DNA of 47,266 bases from an uncultured Eubacteriales bacterium (lineage in GTDB: Bacteria > Bacillota > Clostridia > Oscillospirales > Acutalibacteraceae): contig ONAH01000136.1 in NCBI GenBank assembly GCA_900315715.1, forward strand, positions 1-47,266. Direction: 5' to 3'. This document shows positions 9,590-19,200 of this stretch, one piece after another. The position numbers and the translations under genes were made by a program. The notes below the pieces were generated by a model, which saw nothing but the letters and a program-made list of their open reading frames with translations, ran no database searches and was not told the origin of the DNA. The first letter of the stretch is position 1. Each line of letters opens with the position of its first letter.

Positions 9590-10297
9590 ATGGAACCTAA
9601 ATATAAAAGAGTTCTTTTAAAGCTAAGCGGAGAGGCTCTTGCAGGAGAGCAAAAATCAGGAATAGATTTTGATACGGTAACAAAATACTGTGAGCCTGTA
9701 AAAAAGCTTGTTGAAATGGGCGTAGAAGTTGCGATCGTAGTCGGAGGCGGAAATTTCTGGAGAGGCAGATCAAGCGGCAGTATGGACAGAACAAGAGCAG
9801 ATCACATGGGAATGCTTGCTACAGTAATCAATGCGCTTGGAGTTGCTGATACACTCCAGCAAATGGGAGTAGAGGCAAGAGTTCAGACAGCGCTTGCAAT
9901 GCCTCAGGTAGCTGAATTGTATGTTAAGGATAAAGCGGAAAGACATCTCAGCAAGGGCAGAGTGGTAGTGTTTGGCTGCGGAACGGGAAATCCATTCTTC
10001 TCAACCGATACAGGAGCAGCTTTGCGTGCCGTTGAAATAGGTGCAGATATAATGCTGAAGGCAACAATGGTAGATGGAGTTTACGACAAAGATCCACATA
10101 AATACGATGATGCAGTAAAGTTTGAAACAATAACATTCCAAGAGGTATTACAAAGAGGACTTCAGGTAATGGACAGCACAGCAGCATCACTTTGTATGGA
10201 TAATGCGCTGCCGATACTTGTATTCAGTGTAGAGGATACTGATAATATTGTAAAAGCCGTATGCGGTGAAAATGTGGGTACGGTAGTTACTAACTGA
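9590..10297 (+). CDS. pyrH: UMP kinase
   Basis: This enzyme phosphorylates UMP to UDP for RNA, DNA and cell-wall precursors. It is an amino-acid-kinase-fold hexamer unrelated to eukaryotic UMP kinases. The 235-residue protein has the N-terminal KLSGEAL motif, the glycine-rich [10 protein letters not shown] and the C-terminal DNALPILVF. The ATG at 9590 is chosen because GGAGG (9575-9579) sits ten bases upstream; the TTG at 9581 would sit directly on the ribosome site. It heads the conserved run pyrH-frr-uppS-cdsA-dxr-rseP-ispG-polC. Confidence 0.97.
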   Translation: MEPKYKRVLLKLSGEALAGEQKSGIDFDTVTKYCEPVKKLVEMGVEVAIVVGGGNFWRGRSSGSMDRTRADHMGMLATVINALGVADTLQQMGVEARVQTALAMPQVAELYVKDKAERHLSKGRVVVFGCGTGNPFFSTDTGAALRAVEIGADIMLKATMVDGVYDKDPHKYDDAVKFETITFQEVLQRGLQVMDSTAASLCMDNALPILVFSVEDTDNIVKAVCGENVGTVVTN

Positions 10298-10345
10298 GAA
10301 AAGGTTTACATATATTAACATAATAAAATTACGGAGGAATTAATA

Positions 10346-10900
10346 ATGAAAGAAACACTAAAAAAATGCGAAGAAAGAATGAACAAAAGAGTAGATCATC
10401 TTGAGGTAGAGTACAGAGAGATCAGAGCAGGCCGTGCAAATCCTAATATACTTGACAGAGTGATGGTAGATTATTATGGCGCACCGACAGCAATTAACGC
10501 ATTAGCTGCTGTATCAGTTACAGAGGCAAGAACACTGACAATTCAGCCATGGGACGCTTCTGTACTCAGAGCAATAGAGAGAGCAATACAGTCTTCCGAT
10601 ATAGGAATTAATCCTCAGAATGACGGTAAAACGATCCGTCTTATTTTCCCGCCGCTCACAGAGGACAGACGTAAGGATATTGTTAAGGACGTAGCAAAAA
10701 TGGCAGAGGCAAAAAAGGTTCATATCAGAAACATTCGCCGTGATACAATAGAGGACTTCAAGAAGATGAAGAAAAACGGCGATATAACAGAAGATGATCT
10801 AAAGAAGATGGAGAAAAAAGTACAGGAGCTTACAGATAAATATGTAAAGCAGATAGATCAGCTTTGTGAGGCTAAGCAGAAGGAAGTAATGTCAATCTGA
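10346..10900 (+). CDS. frr: Ribosome recycling factor
   Basis: RRF works with EF-G to split the post-termination ribosome. The 184-residue length is typical. The signature RAGRANPNILDR at about 28-39, the central IQPWD and the long C-terminal coiled helices (KKMEKKVQELTDKYVKQID) are all present. The start has ACGGAGGA seven to eight bases upstream. It follows pyrH by 48 bp and is very likely in the same transcript. Confidence 0.98.
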   Translation: MKETLKKCEERMNKRVDHLEVEYREIRAGRANPNILDRVMVDYYGAPTAINALAAVSVTEARTLTIQPWDASVLRAIERAIQSSDIGINPQNDGKTIRLIFPPLTEDRRKDIVKDVAKMAEAKKVHIRNIRRDTIEDFKKMKKNGDITEDDLKKMEKKVQELTDKYVKQIDQLCEAKQKEVMSI

Positions 10901-10918
10901 CATTGATGGAGTAATGTC

Positions 10919-11668
10919 ATGGGATTGTTTTCAAATGTATCGTCGAAAGATGATATTGATATTACAAAAATTAAATTGCCCGAACACTTAGGTATAATAA
11001 TGGACGGCAACGGTAGGTGGGCAAAAAAGCGTGGATTGCCGAGAACAGCAGGGCATAAAGCAGGAGCAACAACCTTTAGAAAGATAAGCCGTTATTGCAG
11101 TAATATAGGGATAAAATATCTCACATTATATGCTTTTTCAACAGAGAACTGGAACAGGCCTCAAGAAGAGGTAAACACTCTAATGAGATATTTCAGGGAG
11201 TATTTACAGGAGGCACTCAGAGATTTTCGTGATGATACGATAATACTTCGGTTTATAGGAGATATCACAGCGTTTCCTGAGGATATACAGGAACTAATGA
11301 AAGAGAATCAAGAGCTTTCTTCAGTACGAGATGGAATGGTATTAAATCTAGCAATGAATTACGGCGGACGTGCAGAAATGGTTTATGCAATGAAGCAGAT
11401 AGGAGAGCGTATCTCAAAAGGAGAACTAACGCCAACTGAAATAGACGAAAAGTTGATTTCAGAATATCTATATACAGCAAACCAGCCTGATCCTGACCTG
11501 ATAATCCGACCAAGCGGAGAGCATAGAACGTCAAATTTTCTGTTGTGGCAGTCGGCCTATGCGGAATACTATATAGACGATGTACTATGGCCTGATTATA
11601 CAGAAAAAGATTTAAACAGAGCTTTGCTTGAATACTCAAAACGCAACAGGAGATTTGGTGGTGTATAA
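10919..11668 (+). CDS. uppS: Undecaprenyl diphosphate synthase (isoprenyl transferase)
   Basis: This cis-prenyltransferase extends farnesyl diphosphate with isopentenyl diphosphate to make the C55 lipid carrier for peptidoglycan. The catalytic Asp lies in IMDGNGRWAKKRG at about 27-39, followed by HKAG, TLYAFSTENW and the C-terminal DLIIRPSGEHRTSNF, all family signatures. Its 249 residues are normal length. It lies 18 bp after frr and 3 bp before cdsA. With dxr, ispG and ispH in this window, both ends of the isoprenoid route are encoded together. Confidence 0.97.
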   Translation: MGLFSNVSSKDDIDITKIKLPEHLGIIMDGNGRWAKKRGLPRTAGHKAGATTFRKISRYCSNIGIKYLTLYAFSTENWNRPQEEVNTLMRYFREYLQEALRDFRDDTIILRFIGDITAFPEDIQELMKENQELSSVRDGMVLNLAMNYGGRAEMVYAMKQIGERISKGELTPTEIDEKLISEYLYTANQPDPDLIIRPSGEHRTSNFLLWQSAYAEYYIDDVLWPDYTEKDLNRALLEYSKRNRRFGGV

Positions 11669-11671
11669 TAA

Positions 11672-12511
11672 ATGAAAACCCGTATATTATCTGCGGTAGT
11701 TGGAATACCAGTAGCAGTAGGAGTAATGATACTGGGAAACTTTTATGGAATAGCGATAGACATAGGTTTTGCACTGATAGCATCGATGTGCGTATATGAG
11801 GGATTATCATCGAATAAGCTTGATAAAAAGCTTACGATATCTGTTCCAAGTATTGCATTTTGTTTTATGTTTTGCCTATTTTACTCTTATGAATATGTAG
11901 TGCCGATATTAACATTTGTATATGTTACAGCATTGTTTTTATCGATGATATTTAATCATGAACAAGTAGTGTTCTCAGATTTGTCATACGCATTTATAAT
12001 AACGCTTATGTGTACGTTGGGACTGTGGTCATTAATATATGTGTTTGACAAATCCAGCAATATAGTAGGAATATTTTACGCAGTAACGGCACTTGCAACG
12101 CCATGGCTTGCGGACGCAGGAGCATATTTTGGAGGAAGTTCCTTAGGTAAGCGAAAGCTATGCCCGAAGATTAGTCCCAAAAAGACGGTAGAAGGTGCTG
12201 TGTCGGGAGTGATAGCAGGAACATTTCTGTCACTTCTGGTGGGAGTGATATTTGAGAACTTTTTCTTTCATGGCGGGGAAGTTGTAAATTACTTTTCATT
12301 AGGATTATTTGGTTTATTAGGATCGGTATTCTCAATAGTAGGCGATCTCAGTTTCTCACTAATAAAGAGGAGTATCGGAATAAAGGACTACGGTTCGCTA
12401 ATACCAGGACATGGAGGAATGCTTGATCGATTTGACAGTGTAATATTTACGTCGCCCGTAATGATGATAATGATAATGTTTTTGCCGATGGTATCAGGAA
12501 GGCTGGGATAA
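11672..12511 (+). CDS. cdsA: Phosphatidate cytidylyltransferase
   Basis: CdsA converts phosphatidate and CTP into CDP-diacylglycerol, the branch point of phospholipid synthesis. The 279-residue protein is nearly all hydrophobic, with about seven or eight membrane segments. It carries the C-terminal family signature SLIKRSIGIKDYGSLIPGHG followed by GMLDRFDS. The start is three bases after the uppS stop, so the two are translationally close. It precedes dxr by three bases in the same operon. Confidence 0.95.
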   Translation: MKTRILSAVVGIPVAVGVMILGNFYGIAIDIGFALIASMCVYEGLSSNKLDKKLTISVPSIAFCFMFCLFYSYEYVVPILTFVYVTALFLSMIFNHEQVVFSDLSYAFIITLMCTLGLWSLIYVFDKSSNIVGIFYAVTALATPWLADAGAYFGGSSLGKRKLCPKISPKKTVEGAVSGVIAGTFLSLLVGVIFENFFFHGGEVVNYFSLGLFGLLGSVFSIVGDLSFSLIKRSIGIKDYGSLIPGHGGMLDRFDSVIFTSPVMMIMIMFLPMVSGRLG

Positions 12512-12514
12512 GCA

Positions 12515-13663
12515 ATGACGGAATGTGTATCTATTCTTGGTTCAACAGGTTCAATAGGAACACAGGCACTTGAGGTATGCGAAAAGCTGAATATTCGTGT
12601 GGCAGCGATAACGGCAAATAGCAGTATTCAACTACTTGAAGATCAGATAAGACGTTATAAACCTAAATTGGCAGTAGTAGGAACAAAAGAGTATGCGGAT
12701 AAGGTAAAAATAGCAGTCGGTGATACAGATACAAAGATATCGTACGGTATGGACGGATTGATAGAAGCAGCTGTAATAGATGAAGCTGATACAGTGCTTA
12801 CATCTGTTGTAGGAATGATAGGACTAAGACCTACATTAGCTGCGATTTCTGCCAAAAAGAATATTGCATTAGCAAATAAAGAAACGCTTGTAACAGGCGG
12901 TAATCTTGTAATGAAAAGTGCAAAAGAAAACGATGTCAAAATTTACCCCGTGGATAGTGAACATTCTGCAATTTTTCAATGTTTGCAAGGCTGCAAAGAC
13001 AAAAAATCCCTTAAAAGGCTAATACTTACTGCGTCTGGCGGACCATTTTTCGGACGCACATATGAACAGTTAAAAAATGTCACACCGAAAGAAGCCTTAA
13101 ATCACCCAAACTGGAGTATGGGTGCTAAAATAACAATTGATTCAGCAAGTATGATGAATAAGGGATTGGAGATTATAGAAGCAAGATGGTTATTTGATGT
13201 TCCTGCAGATAGAATTGATGTAGTAGTACATCGTGAGAGTATAGTTCATTCTATGATAGAGTATGAGGATAACTCAGTAATTGCACAAATGGGAGTGCCT
13301 GATATGAAAATTCCAATACAGTATGCACTTACATATCCTGACAGAACAGCATGTGATGTAGGTATTTTGGATCTTACCAAAATAGGTACACTAACGTTTT
13401 TTGAGCCTGATTACAGTACCTTTAAATGCATAAGCGCATGTAAAAAGGCTCTTGAGATAGGTCAAACAGCCCCTGTACTTGTCAACGGAGCTAATGAAGC
13501 GGCGGTTGCACGTTTTCTTGGCGGTGAAATATCATTTACAGATATTGGTGATATAGTGTGGAATGTTATGCAGGATATCAAGCTTGAGCCAGCTGATTCT
13601 TTGGATAAGATACTTGAGGCAGACTCTGAGGCAAGAGAATATGCGAATACTTATCGTGCTTGA
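12515..13663 (+). CDS. dxr: 1-deoxy-D-xylulose 5-phosphate reductoisomerase
   Basis: Dxr makes 2-C-methyl-D-erythritol 4-phosphate, the committed step of the non-mevalonate isoprenoid pathway. The NADPH-binding GSTGSIGTQ is at about 9-17, LANKETLV near 130, the metal and substrate motif PVDSEHSAIFQC near 145-156, and SMMNKGLE near 212. Its 382 residues match the family. It starts three bases after cdsA, which supports operon transcription. Its partners ispG and ispH are also in this window; dxs and ispDEF are not. Confidence 0.97.
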   Translation: MTECVSILGSTGSIGTQALEVCEKLNIRVAAITANSSIQLLEDQIRRYKPKLAVVGTKEYADKVKIAVGDTDTKISYGMDGLIEAAVIDEADTVLTSVVGMIGLRPTLAAISAKKNIALANKETLVTGGNLVMKSAKENDVKIYPVDSEHSAIFQCLQGCKDKKSLKRLILTASGGPFFGRTYEQLKNVTPKEALNHPNWSMGAKITIDSASMMNKGLEIIEARWLFDVPADRIDVVVHRESIVHSMIEYEDNSVIAQMGVPDMKIPIQYALTYPDRTACDVGILDLTKIGTLTFFEPDYSTFKCISACKKALEIGQTAPVLVNGANEAAVARFLGGEISFTDIGDIVWNVMQDIKLEPADSLDKILEADSEAREYANTYRA

Positions 13664-13706
13664 ACTGATAAAAAATGACAGGATATAAATATTAGTATTA
13701 AACATT

Positions 13707-13737
13707 AACACCGTTCGGAATGATTCCGAATGGTGTT
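13707..13737 (+). terminator. Intergenic stem-loop between dxr and rseP
   Basis: A 14-bp stem (13707-13720 with 13724-13737, one G-U pair) has a 3-base loop and lies in the only sizeable gap inside the operon. The following bases are ATTACGAC rather than a T run, so it is a weak terminator at best. It could also be an RNA-processing or stabilising hairpin that sets the ratio of upstream to downstream genes. Confidence 0.5.
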
Positions 13738-13757
13738 ATTACGACATAAAAGACATT

Positions 13758-15122
13758 ATGGAAGGATCTGATTTTATTATTACTACAATAGCTTTGATAG
13801 TGATAGGAATTTTGATATTTGAGCTTATCATATTTATTCATGAATTTGGACATTTTATAACAGCAAAAAAGTTCGGAGTACAAGTGAACGAATTTGCTAT
13901 TGGAATGGGACCAAAACTATTTCAGTTTGAGAAGGGCGAAACAAAGTATTCGATACGTCTTCTACCGATAGGTGGATATTGTGCAATGGAGGGAGAAAAC
14001 GAAGAAAGTGATAACGAAAGGGCTTTGATTAATAAGCCCGTATGGCAGAGAATGATAATTGTACTTGCAGGTGCATTTAATAATATTGTGTTAGGTCTTG
14101 TGATGATGATGATACTAATGTGTCAGTCATCTGCTTTTTCATCTACGACAATAGCGGATTTTGCTCAGGCGGCATTTACATCTAAATCAGGACTTCAGGC
14201 AGGGGATACGCTTGTAAAGATTGGAGACTACAAAATATCCTGTTCAAGAGATATATCTTTTGCGCTGGCACTTATGGATATTAAAACGGTTGATGGAAAT
14301 GATTTCTCAATATATAAAGAAGATTGCGGTTATACGCTTTTAAGACAATATACATCTTTAAAAGAAGAGGATTATACAGAAGATGAACTGTTAGCAATAA
14401 CAAAAGCGTTTGATGCAGGGATAGAAAAGCTTAATGTTTGTACAACAAAGGAAGAGGCAGACACAATTACAAATGCTACATTGGCAGAGGTCAATAAGCT
14501 TGCAAAAACAGACTATAAACCCGAAGAAAGAGAGTATATGCCTGAAAGACGAAGATTTCGAACCAATGTAGACATAATCAGAAACGGAAGCAGGATAACA
14601 GTAGAGAATGTAGATTTCTATACTTACCTTGGAGAGAATGACGAGCCGACAGTAGCACTTGATTTTTCTGTTGAACCAATAAAAAAGAATGTAGGAACAT
14701 TAATAACCGAGTCTGCAAAGAGTACGTTTTCGGTAGTACGAATGGTATGGGTAAGTCTATCTGGACTAATAACAGGCAGATTTGGTATGAACGATATAGC
14801 AGGACCTGTCGGAACGGCTTCAGTTGTAAAGCAGGCGGCACAGGTTGGTTTAAAATCTGGCTTTGGAGAAGCTGTAAACAATATACTCTATGTGATGATG
14901 ATAATAACTGTAAACTTGGGTATAGTAAATGTGCTGCCTTTACCGGCACTTGACGGAGGACGTTTTCTTTTCATGGTTATTGAGGTAATAATAAGGAAAC
15001 CCGTTCCACAGAAATACGAAGGAGCGATACACACGATAGGATTTCTTATTTTACTTGGGTTTATTGGTTTTGTAACGCTGAATGATATTATAAAGATAAT
15101 AAACGGAACAGGTTTAGTATGA
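13758..15122 (+). CDS. rseP: RseP-family site-2 membrane metalloprotease (M50)
   Basis: This intramembrane zinc protease cuts membrane-bound regulators or signal-peptide remnants. The catalytic HEFGH is at 28-32 in the first membrane helix, the second motif NVLPLPALDGGRF is near the C-terminus, and hydrophobic segments occur at about 8-35, 95-120, 380-410 and 430-450. At 454 residues it is long for the family. The periplasm-side PDZ region contains an acidic, charged insert at roughly 190-270. The ATG at 13758 has no good Shine-Dalgarno sequence, and no alternative start codon occurs upstream before an in-frame stop at about 13686. The position between dxr and ispG is the usual one. Confidence 0.93.
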   Translation: MEGSDFIITTIALIVIGILIFELIIFIHEFGHFITAKKFGVQVNEFAIGMGPKLFQFEKGETKYSIRLLPIGGYCAMEGENEESDNERALINKPVWQRMIIVLAGAFNNIVLGLVMMMILMCQSSAFSSTTIADFAQAAFTSKSGLQAGDTLVKIGDYKISCSRDISFALALMDIKTVDGNDFSIYKEDCGYTLLRQYTSLKEEDYTEDELLAITKAFDAGIEKLNVCTTKEEADTITNATLAEVNKLAKTDYKPEEREYMPERRRFRTNVDIIRNGSRITVENVDFYTYLGENDEPTVALDFSVEPIKKNVGTLITESAKSTFSVVRMVWVSLSGLITGRFGMNDIAGPVGTASVVKQAAQVGLKSGFGEAVNNILYVMMIITVNLGIVNVLPLPALDGGRFLFMVIEVIIRKPVPQKYEGAIHTIGFLILLGFIGFVTLNDIIKIINGTGLV

Positions 15123-15138
15123 TAGGAGATGAAAGAAT

Positions 15139-16182
15139 ATGAGCAGTAAAATTCGTGTAAAAGCAGGAGATGTTGAGATAGGCGGAGGTGCTCCGATTAC
15201 AATACAATCCATGCTGAATGTTCCCTCAACCGACATTGAGGGAAGTGTAAAGCAGGCAAAAGAACTTGAAAATGCGGGTTGTCAGATAATCAGAATAGCT
15301 ATTCCAGATATGAATGCAATTAAGCTTATTGAAGCAATCAAAAAAGAGGTATCGGTTCCGATAGTAGCAGATATACATTTTGATTACAAGCTTGCGATAG
15401 AAGCGGTAAGTGCAGGGATAGACAAAGTGCGTATTAACCCTGGAAATATTGGCGGAGACGATAGGGTTCATGAAGTTGTAAAAGCATGCAGATCACGCAA
15501 TATTCCAATAAGAATAGGAGTGAATTCAGGTTCACTGGAGAAAAGCATACTTGCAAAATACGGTTCACCTACTGCAGAAGCATTATGTGAAAGCGCCCTT
15601 TTTCATGCGTCATTATTAGAGAAGTTCGATTTTTATGATATAGTATTGTCAATGAAATCATCAACAGTCGGTACGATGATAAAAGCGTATGAGCTTGCAA
15701 GCAAAAAATGCGACTATCCATTACACTTAGGTGTTACAGAAGCAGGTACAGAGCGAATGGGACTTATAAAATCGTCTGCGGGAATAGGATCACTGCTATT
15801 ACACGGGATAGGTGATACAATAAGGGTATCTTTGACTGACAGTCCTTTAAAAGAGGTTTATGCCGCAAGAGATATTCTGAAAGCGATAGATATTGATACA
15901 AGCGGCGTAAAGTTTATATCCTGTCCGACTTGCGGAAGAACAAGGATAGACCTTATATCTATAGCAAACGAAGCACAAAAACGACTTGCAAACTGCAAAA
16001 AAAGCATTACTGTAGCAGTAATGGGCTGTGTAGTTAATGGTCCGGGAGAAGCAAGGGAGGCCGATATAGGAATAGCAGGCGGTGACGGAGTTGGGCTTAT
16101 TTTCAAAAAGGGAGAGATAATACGCAAGGTATCCGAAGAGAAGCTTTTGGATACGCTTATGGAGGAAATCGAAAAACTCTGA
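15139..16182 (+). CDS. ispG: 4-hydroxy-3-methylbut-2-enyl diphosphate synthase (flavodoxin/ferredoxin)
   Basis: IspG (GcpE) is a 4Fe-4S enzyme that reductively opens methylerythritol cyclodiphosphate. Its TIM-barrel half contains VADIHFDYKLA and RINPGN. The C-terminal half has the cluster cysteines in CPTCGRT and MGCVVNGPGEA. The 347-residue length is that of the short bacterial form. It starts 16 bp after rseP behind AGGAGATG, in the pyrH-polC operon. The product is the substrate of IspH, encoded at 24974. Confidence 0.97.
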   Translation: MSSKIRVKAGDVEIGGGAPITIQSMLNVPSTDIEGSVKQAKELENAGCQIIRIAIPDMNAIKLIEAIKKEVSVPIVADIHFDYKLAIEAVSAGIDKVRINPGNIGGDDRVHEVVKACRSRNIPIRIGVNSGSLEKSILAKYGSPTAEALCESALFHASLLEKFDFYDIVLSMKSSTVGTMIKAYELASKKCDYPLHLGVTEAGTERMGLIKSSAGIGSLLLHGIGDTIRVSLTDSPLKEVYAARDILKAIDIDTSGVKFISCPTCGRTRIDLISIANEAQKRLANCKKSITVAVMGCVVNGPGEAREADIGIAGGDGVGLIFKKGEIIRKVSEEKLLDTLMEEIEKL

Positions 16183-16237
16183 TATATAATAGAATAAGTG
16201 TATATGAATTGAAAGTTAAAGAAAGGGAAGGTTAATA

Positions 16238-19200
16238 TTGAGTAAACTAATGGAAGCTATCAGAGGTTATGCATCAGAAGAATTGCTTGACAGATTGAGT
16301 CTTGGCCATCCCTCTGAGATGAGTATAAATATTAATAAACAGAACGATACAATGAATATCGTTGTAAAATTTACTAATCTTGTAACGCAGAGTGATATAC
16401 TTAGTCTTGAGAGAGAATTGATCAAAAGCCTTGAACTTACAAGCGTACGGATATGTACGGTATTTCCTCCGGAATTATTCACAACGGACTATTTCTCTGA
16501 GATATTAATATATATTAAGCGTGACAATGCTACATTAAAGCGTGCTTTTAATGATGCTGAGGCACGTATTGAGGATAATCGCTTTATAATAACACTCTAT
16601 CACGGTGGAGAAACCGTAATTCATGGACAAAATGCAGAGCGTTTGATATCTGATGCGATATATAAGATGTTTGGCAAGAGGTACAACGTAGAGTTCGACG
16701 GAATTACGGTAATGAGTTCGGAAAGTGAAGAATACATTGAAATGCAGCAGCAGGTAGAGGAGCGAAATGCAAGGGAAGAATCACTGGAACAAGTTGAGAA
16801 ACATGAAGAAGTAATGCGTTCGGCGGACGAGAGGAAAGAGAAGATAGAGAAATCCGCTCCCGAAATAGAAGTAAGAGAGGGCGAAACGTTAACTCCTGTA
16901 ATAGCAGATAAAAGTGCCAAACCGTTATTTGGCAGAGCATTGACAAAGATAAACACAATACCAATAAATACACTTACCGCAGAAACCGGAAGTTGTATGA
17001 TATGGGGAGATATATTCAGTCTGGATTTTCGAACAACAAAGGACGGTAAGAAGTACATAATATCCATTCTCATCACCGACTATACAAGTTCAATGACAAT
17101 AAAGATTATTGAGAGTTGTGATAAGTGCAAACCGCTTGATATTCTAAAAGCAGGATCAACTATTGTGGTAAAAGGTGATGTGCAGTTTGACCGATATGAT
17201 AATGAGATAGTCATGCATGCAGTATCTATTGCTACTGCGAAGAAGGTAAAAGTAGTAGATAAAGCCGCAAAAAAAAGATGTGAACTGCATCTTCATACAA
17301 ATATGTCTGATATGGACGGTGTCACACCGGCAGCAGATCTGATAAAGCGAGCTTATGAATGGGGGATGCCTGCGATAGCGATCACTGATCATGGAGTGGC
17401 ACAGGCTTTTCCAGAGGCGATGAATACGTTAAATGATATTCAGAAGAACGGAGGTAATATCAAAGTTATCTACGGTACAGAAGCATACTTTGTAGATGAT
17501 ACTGCAGAAGAAAACAGTAAACCTTTTGAGGGAGAAGATGCTATCTGCGAGAACTGTTCTCAGTTATCGACAGAGGAGCTTAAGAAGCTAAAAACATATC
17601 ATCAGATAATACTTGTAAAGAACCTAACGGGACTGAAAAATCTATATAAACTGATTTCTTATGCACATTTGAATTATTTTTACCGCAGACCGAGAATACC
17701 CAAATCTGTCCTTATGCGTCACAGAGAAGGCTTATTGATAGGAAGCGCATGTGAGATAGGAGAGTTGTATCACTCAATAGTAAAGGGCGAAAAATCATAC
17801 GAAGAACTAAAAGAGATAGCTTCATTCTATGATTATCTGGAAATACAACCTCTTGGAAACAACGAGTTTATGGTAAGAAACAATACTGTTGAATCGATAG
17901 AAGGTATAATAAACTTTAATAAGACGGTGATAAAGCTTGGAGAAGATTTAGGTATTCCCGTTGTAGCTACATGTGACGTTCATTTTTTGGATCCGTATAT
18001 GTCCGAGTACAGAAAAATCATTATGTCCAGCAAGGGATTTGACGATGCTGATCACCAGGCTCCTTTGTATCTGCGAACAACAAAAGAGATGCTAAAGGAA
18101 TTTTCATATCTTGGAGAAGAAAAGGCATACGAGATTGTGGTTGAAAACACAAACAAAATTGCTAATATGATAGAACAGATCAAGCCAATACCCGACGGAA
18201 ACTTTCCTCCGTTTATTGACGGTGCAGAGGAACAGTTGACAACGATAACGTGGGAACGTGCAAAGAGAATGTACGGAGATCCATTGCCGGAAATAGTAAA
18301 AGCCCGTCTTGACAGAGAACTTGGATCAATAACGAAGCATGGATTTTCAGTACTATATATGACAGCTCAGAAACTTGTAGCAGACTCTGAGGCCCACGGT
18401 TATCTTGTAGGTTCGAGAGGATCGGTAGGATCATCGTTTGTAGCAACGATGTCAGGTATATCCGAGGTAAATCCGCTTTGTCCGCATTATCTCTGTCCAA
18501 ACCCTGAGTGTAAGAACAGTGAATTTATAACTGACGGAAGCGTTGGATCAGGATTTGATCTTCCTGCAAAGAATTGTCCTAAGTGCGGTACTCCGTATCA
18601 CCGTGACGGTCACGAGATACCGTTTGAAACATTCTTAGGGTTTGACGGTGATAAAGTCCCCGATATAGATCTAAACTTTTCTGGAGAGTACCAGTCACAT
18701 TCACACAGATATACAGAACAGTTGTTTGGAAAAGAGAATGTGTTCAAAGCCGGAACTATTGCGACAGTAGCAGATAAGACAGCGTTTGGCTATGTAAAGA
18801 AATATGCGGAGCAGAACGGAAAGGTTCTGCATAAGGCAGAAGAGCAAAGACTTGCACAAGGTTGTACTGGAATAAAAAGAACAACCGGTCAGCATCCAGG
18901 AGGAATGGTAGTAGTACCAAGAGGAATGAGCGTATTTGATTTTTGTCCGATACAAAGACCGGCAAACGATCAGAAGTCTGATAATATAACTACACATTTC
19001 GACTTCCATTCCATACATGATACGATATGCAAGCTTGACGAACTTGGTCATGATGTACCAACAATATACCATTATTTAGAGGAATTTACAGGAATCAGTG
19101 TAATGGACGTATCAATGAGTGATCCTGATGTAATGTCACTGTTTACATCTACAAAGGCACTAGGAATAAAGCCTGAAGACATTGATTCACAAACAGGAAC

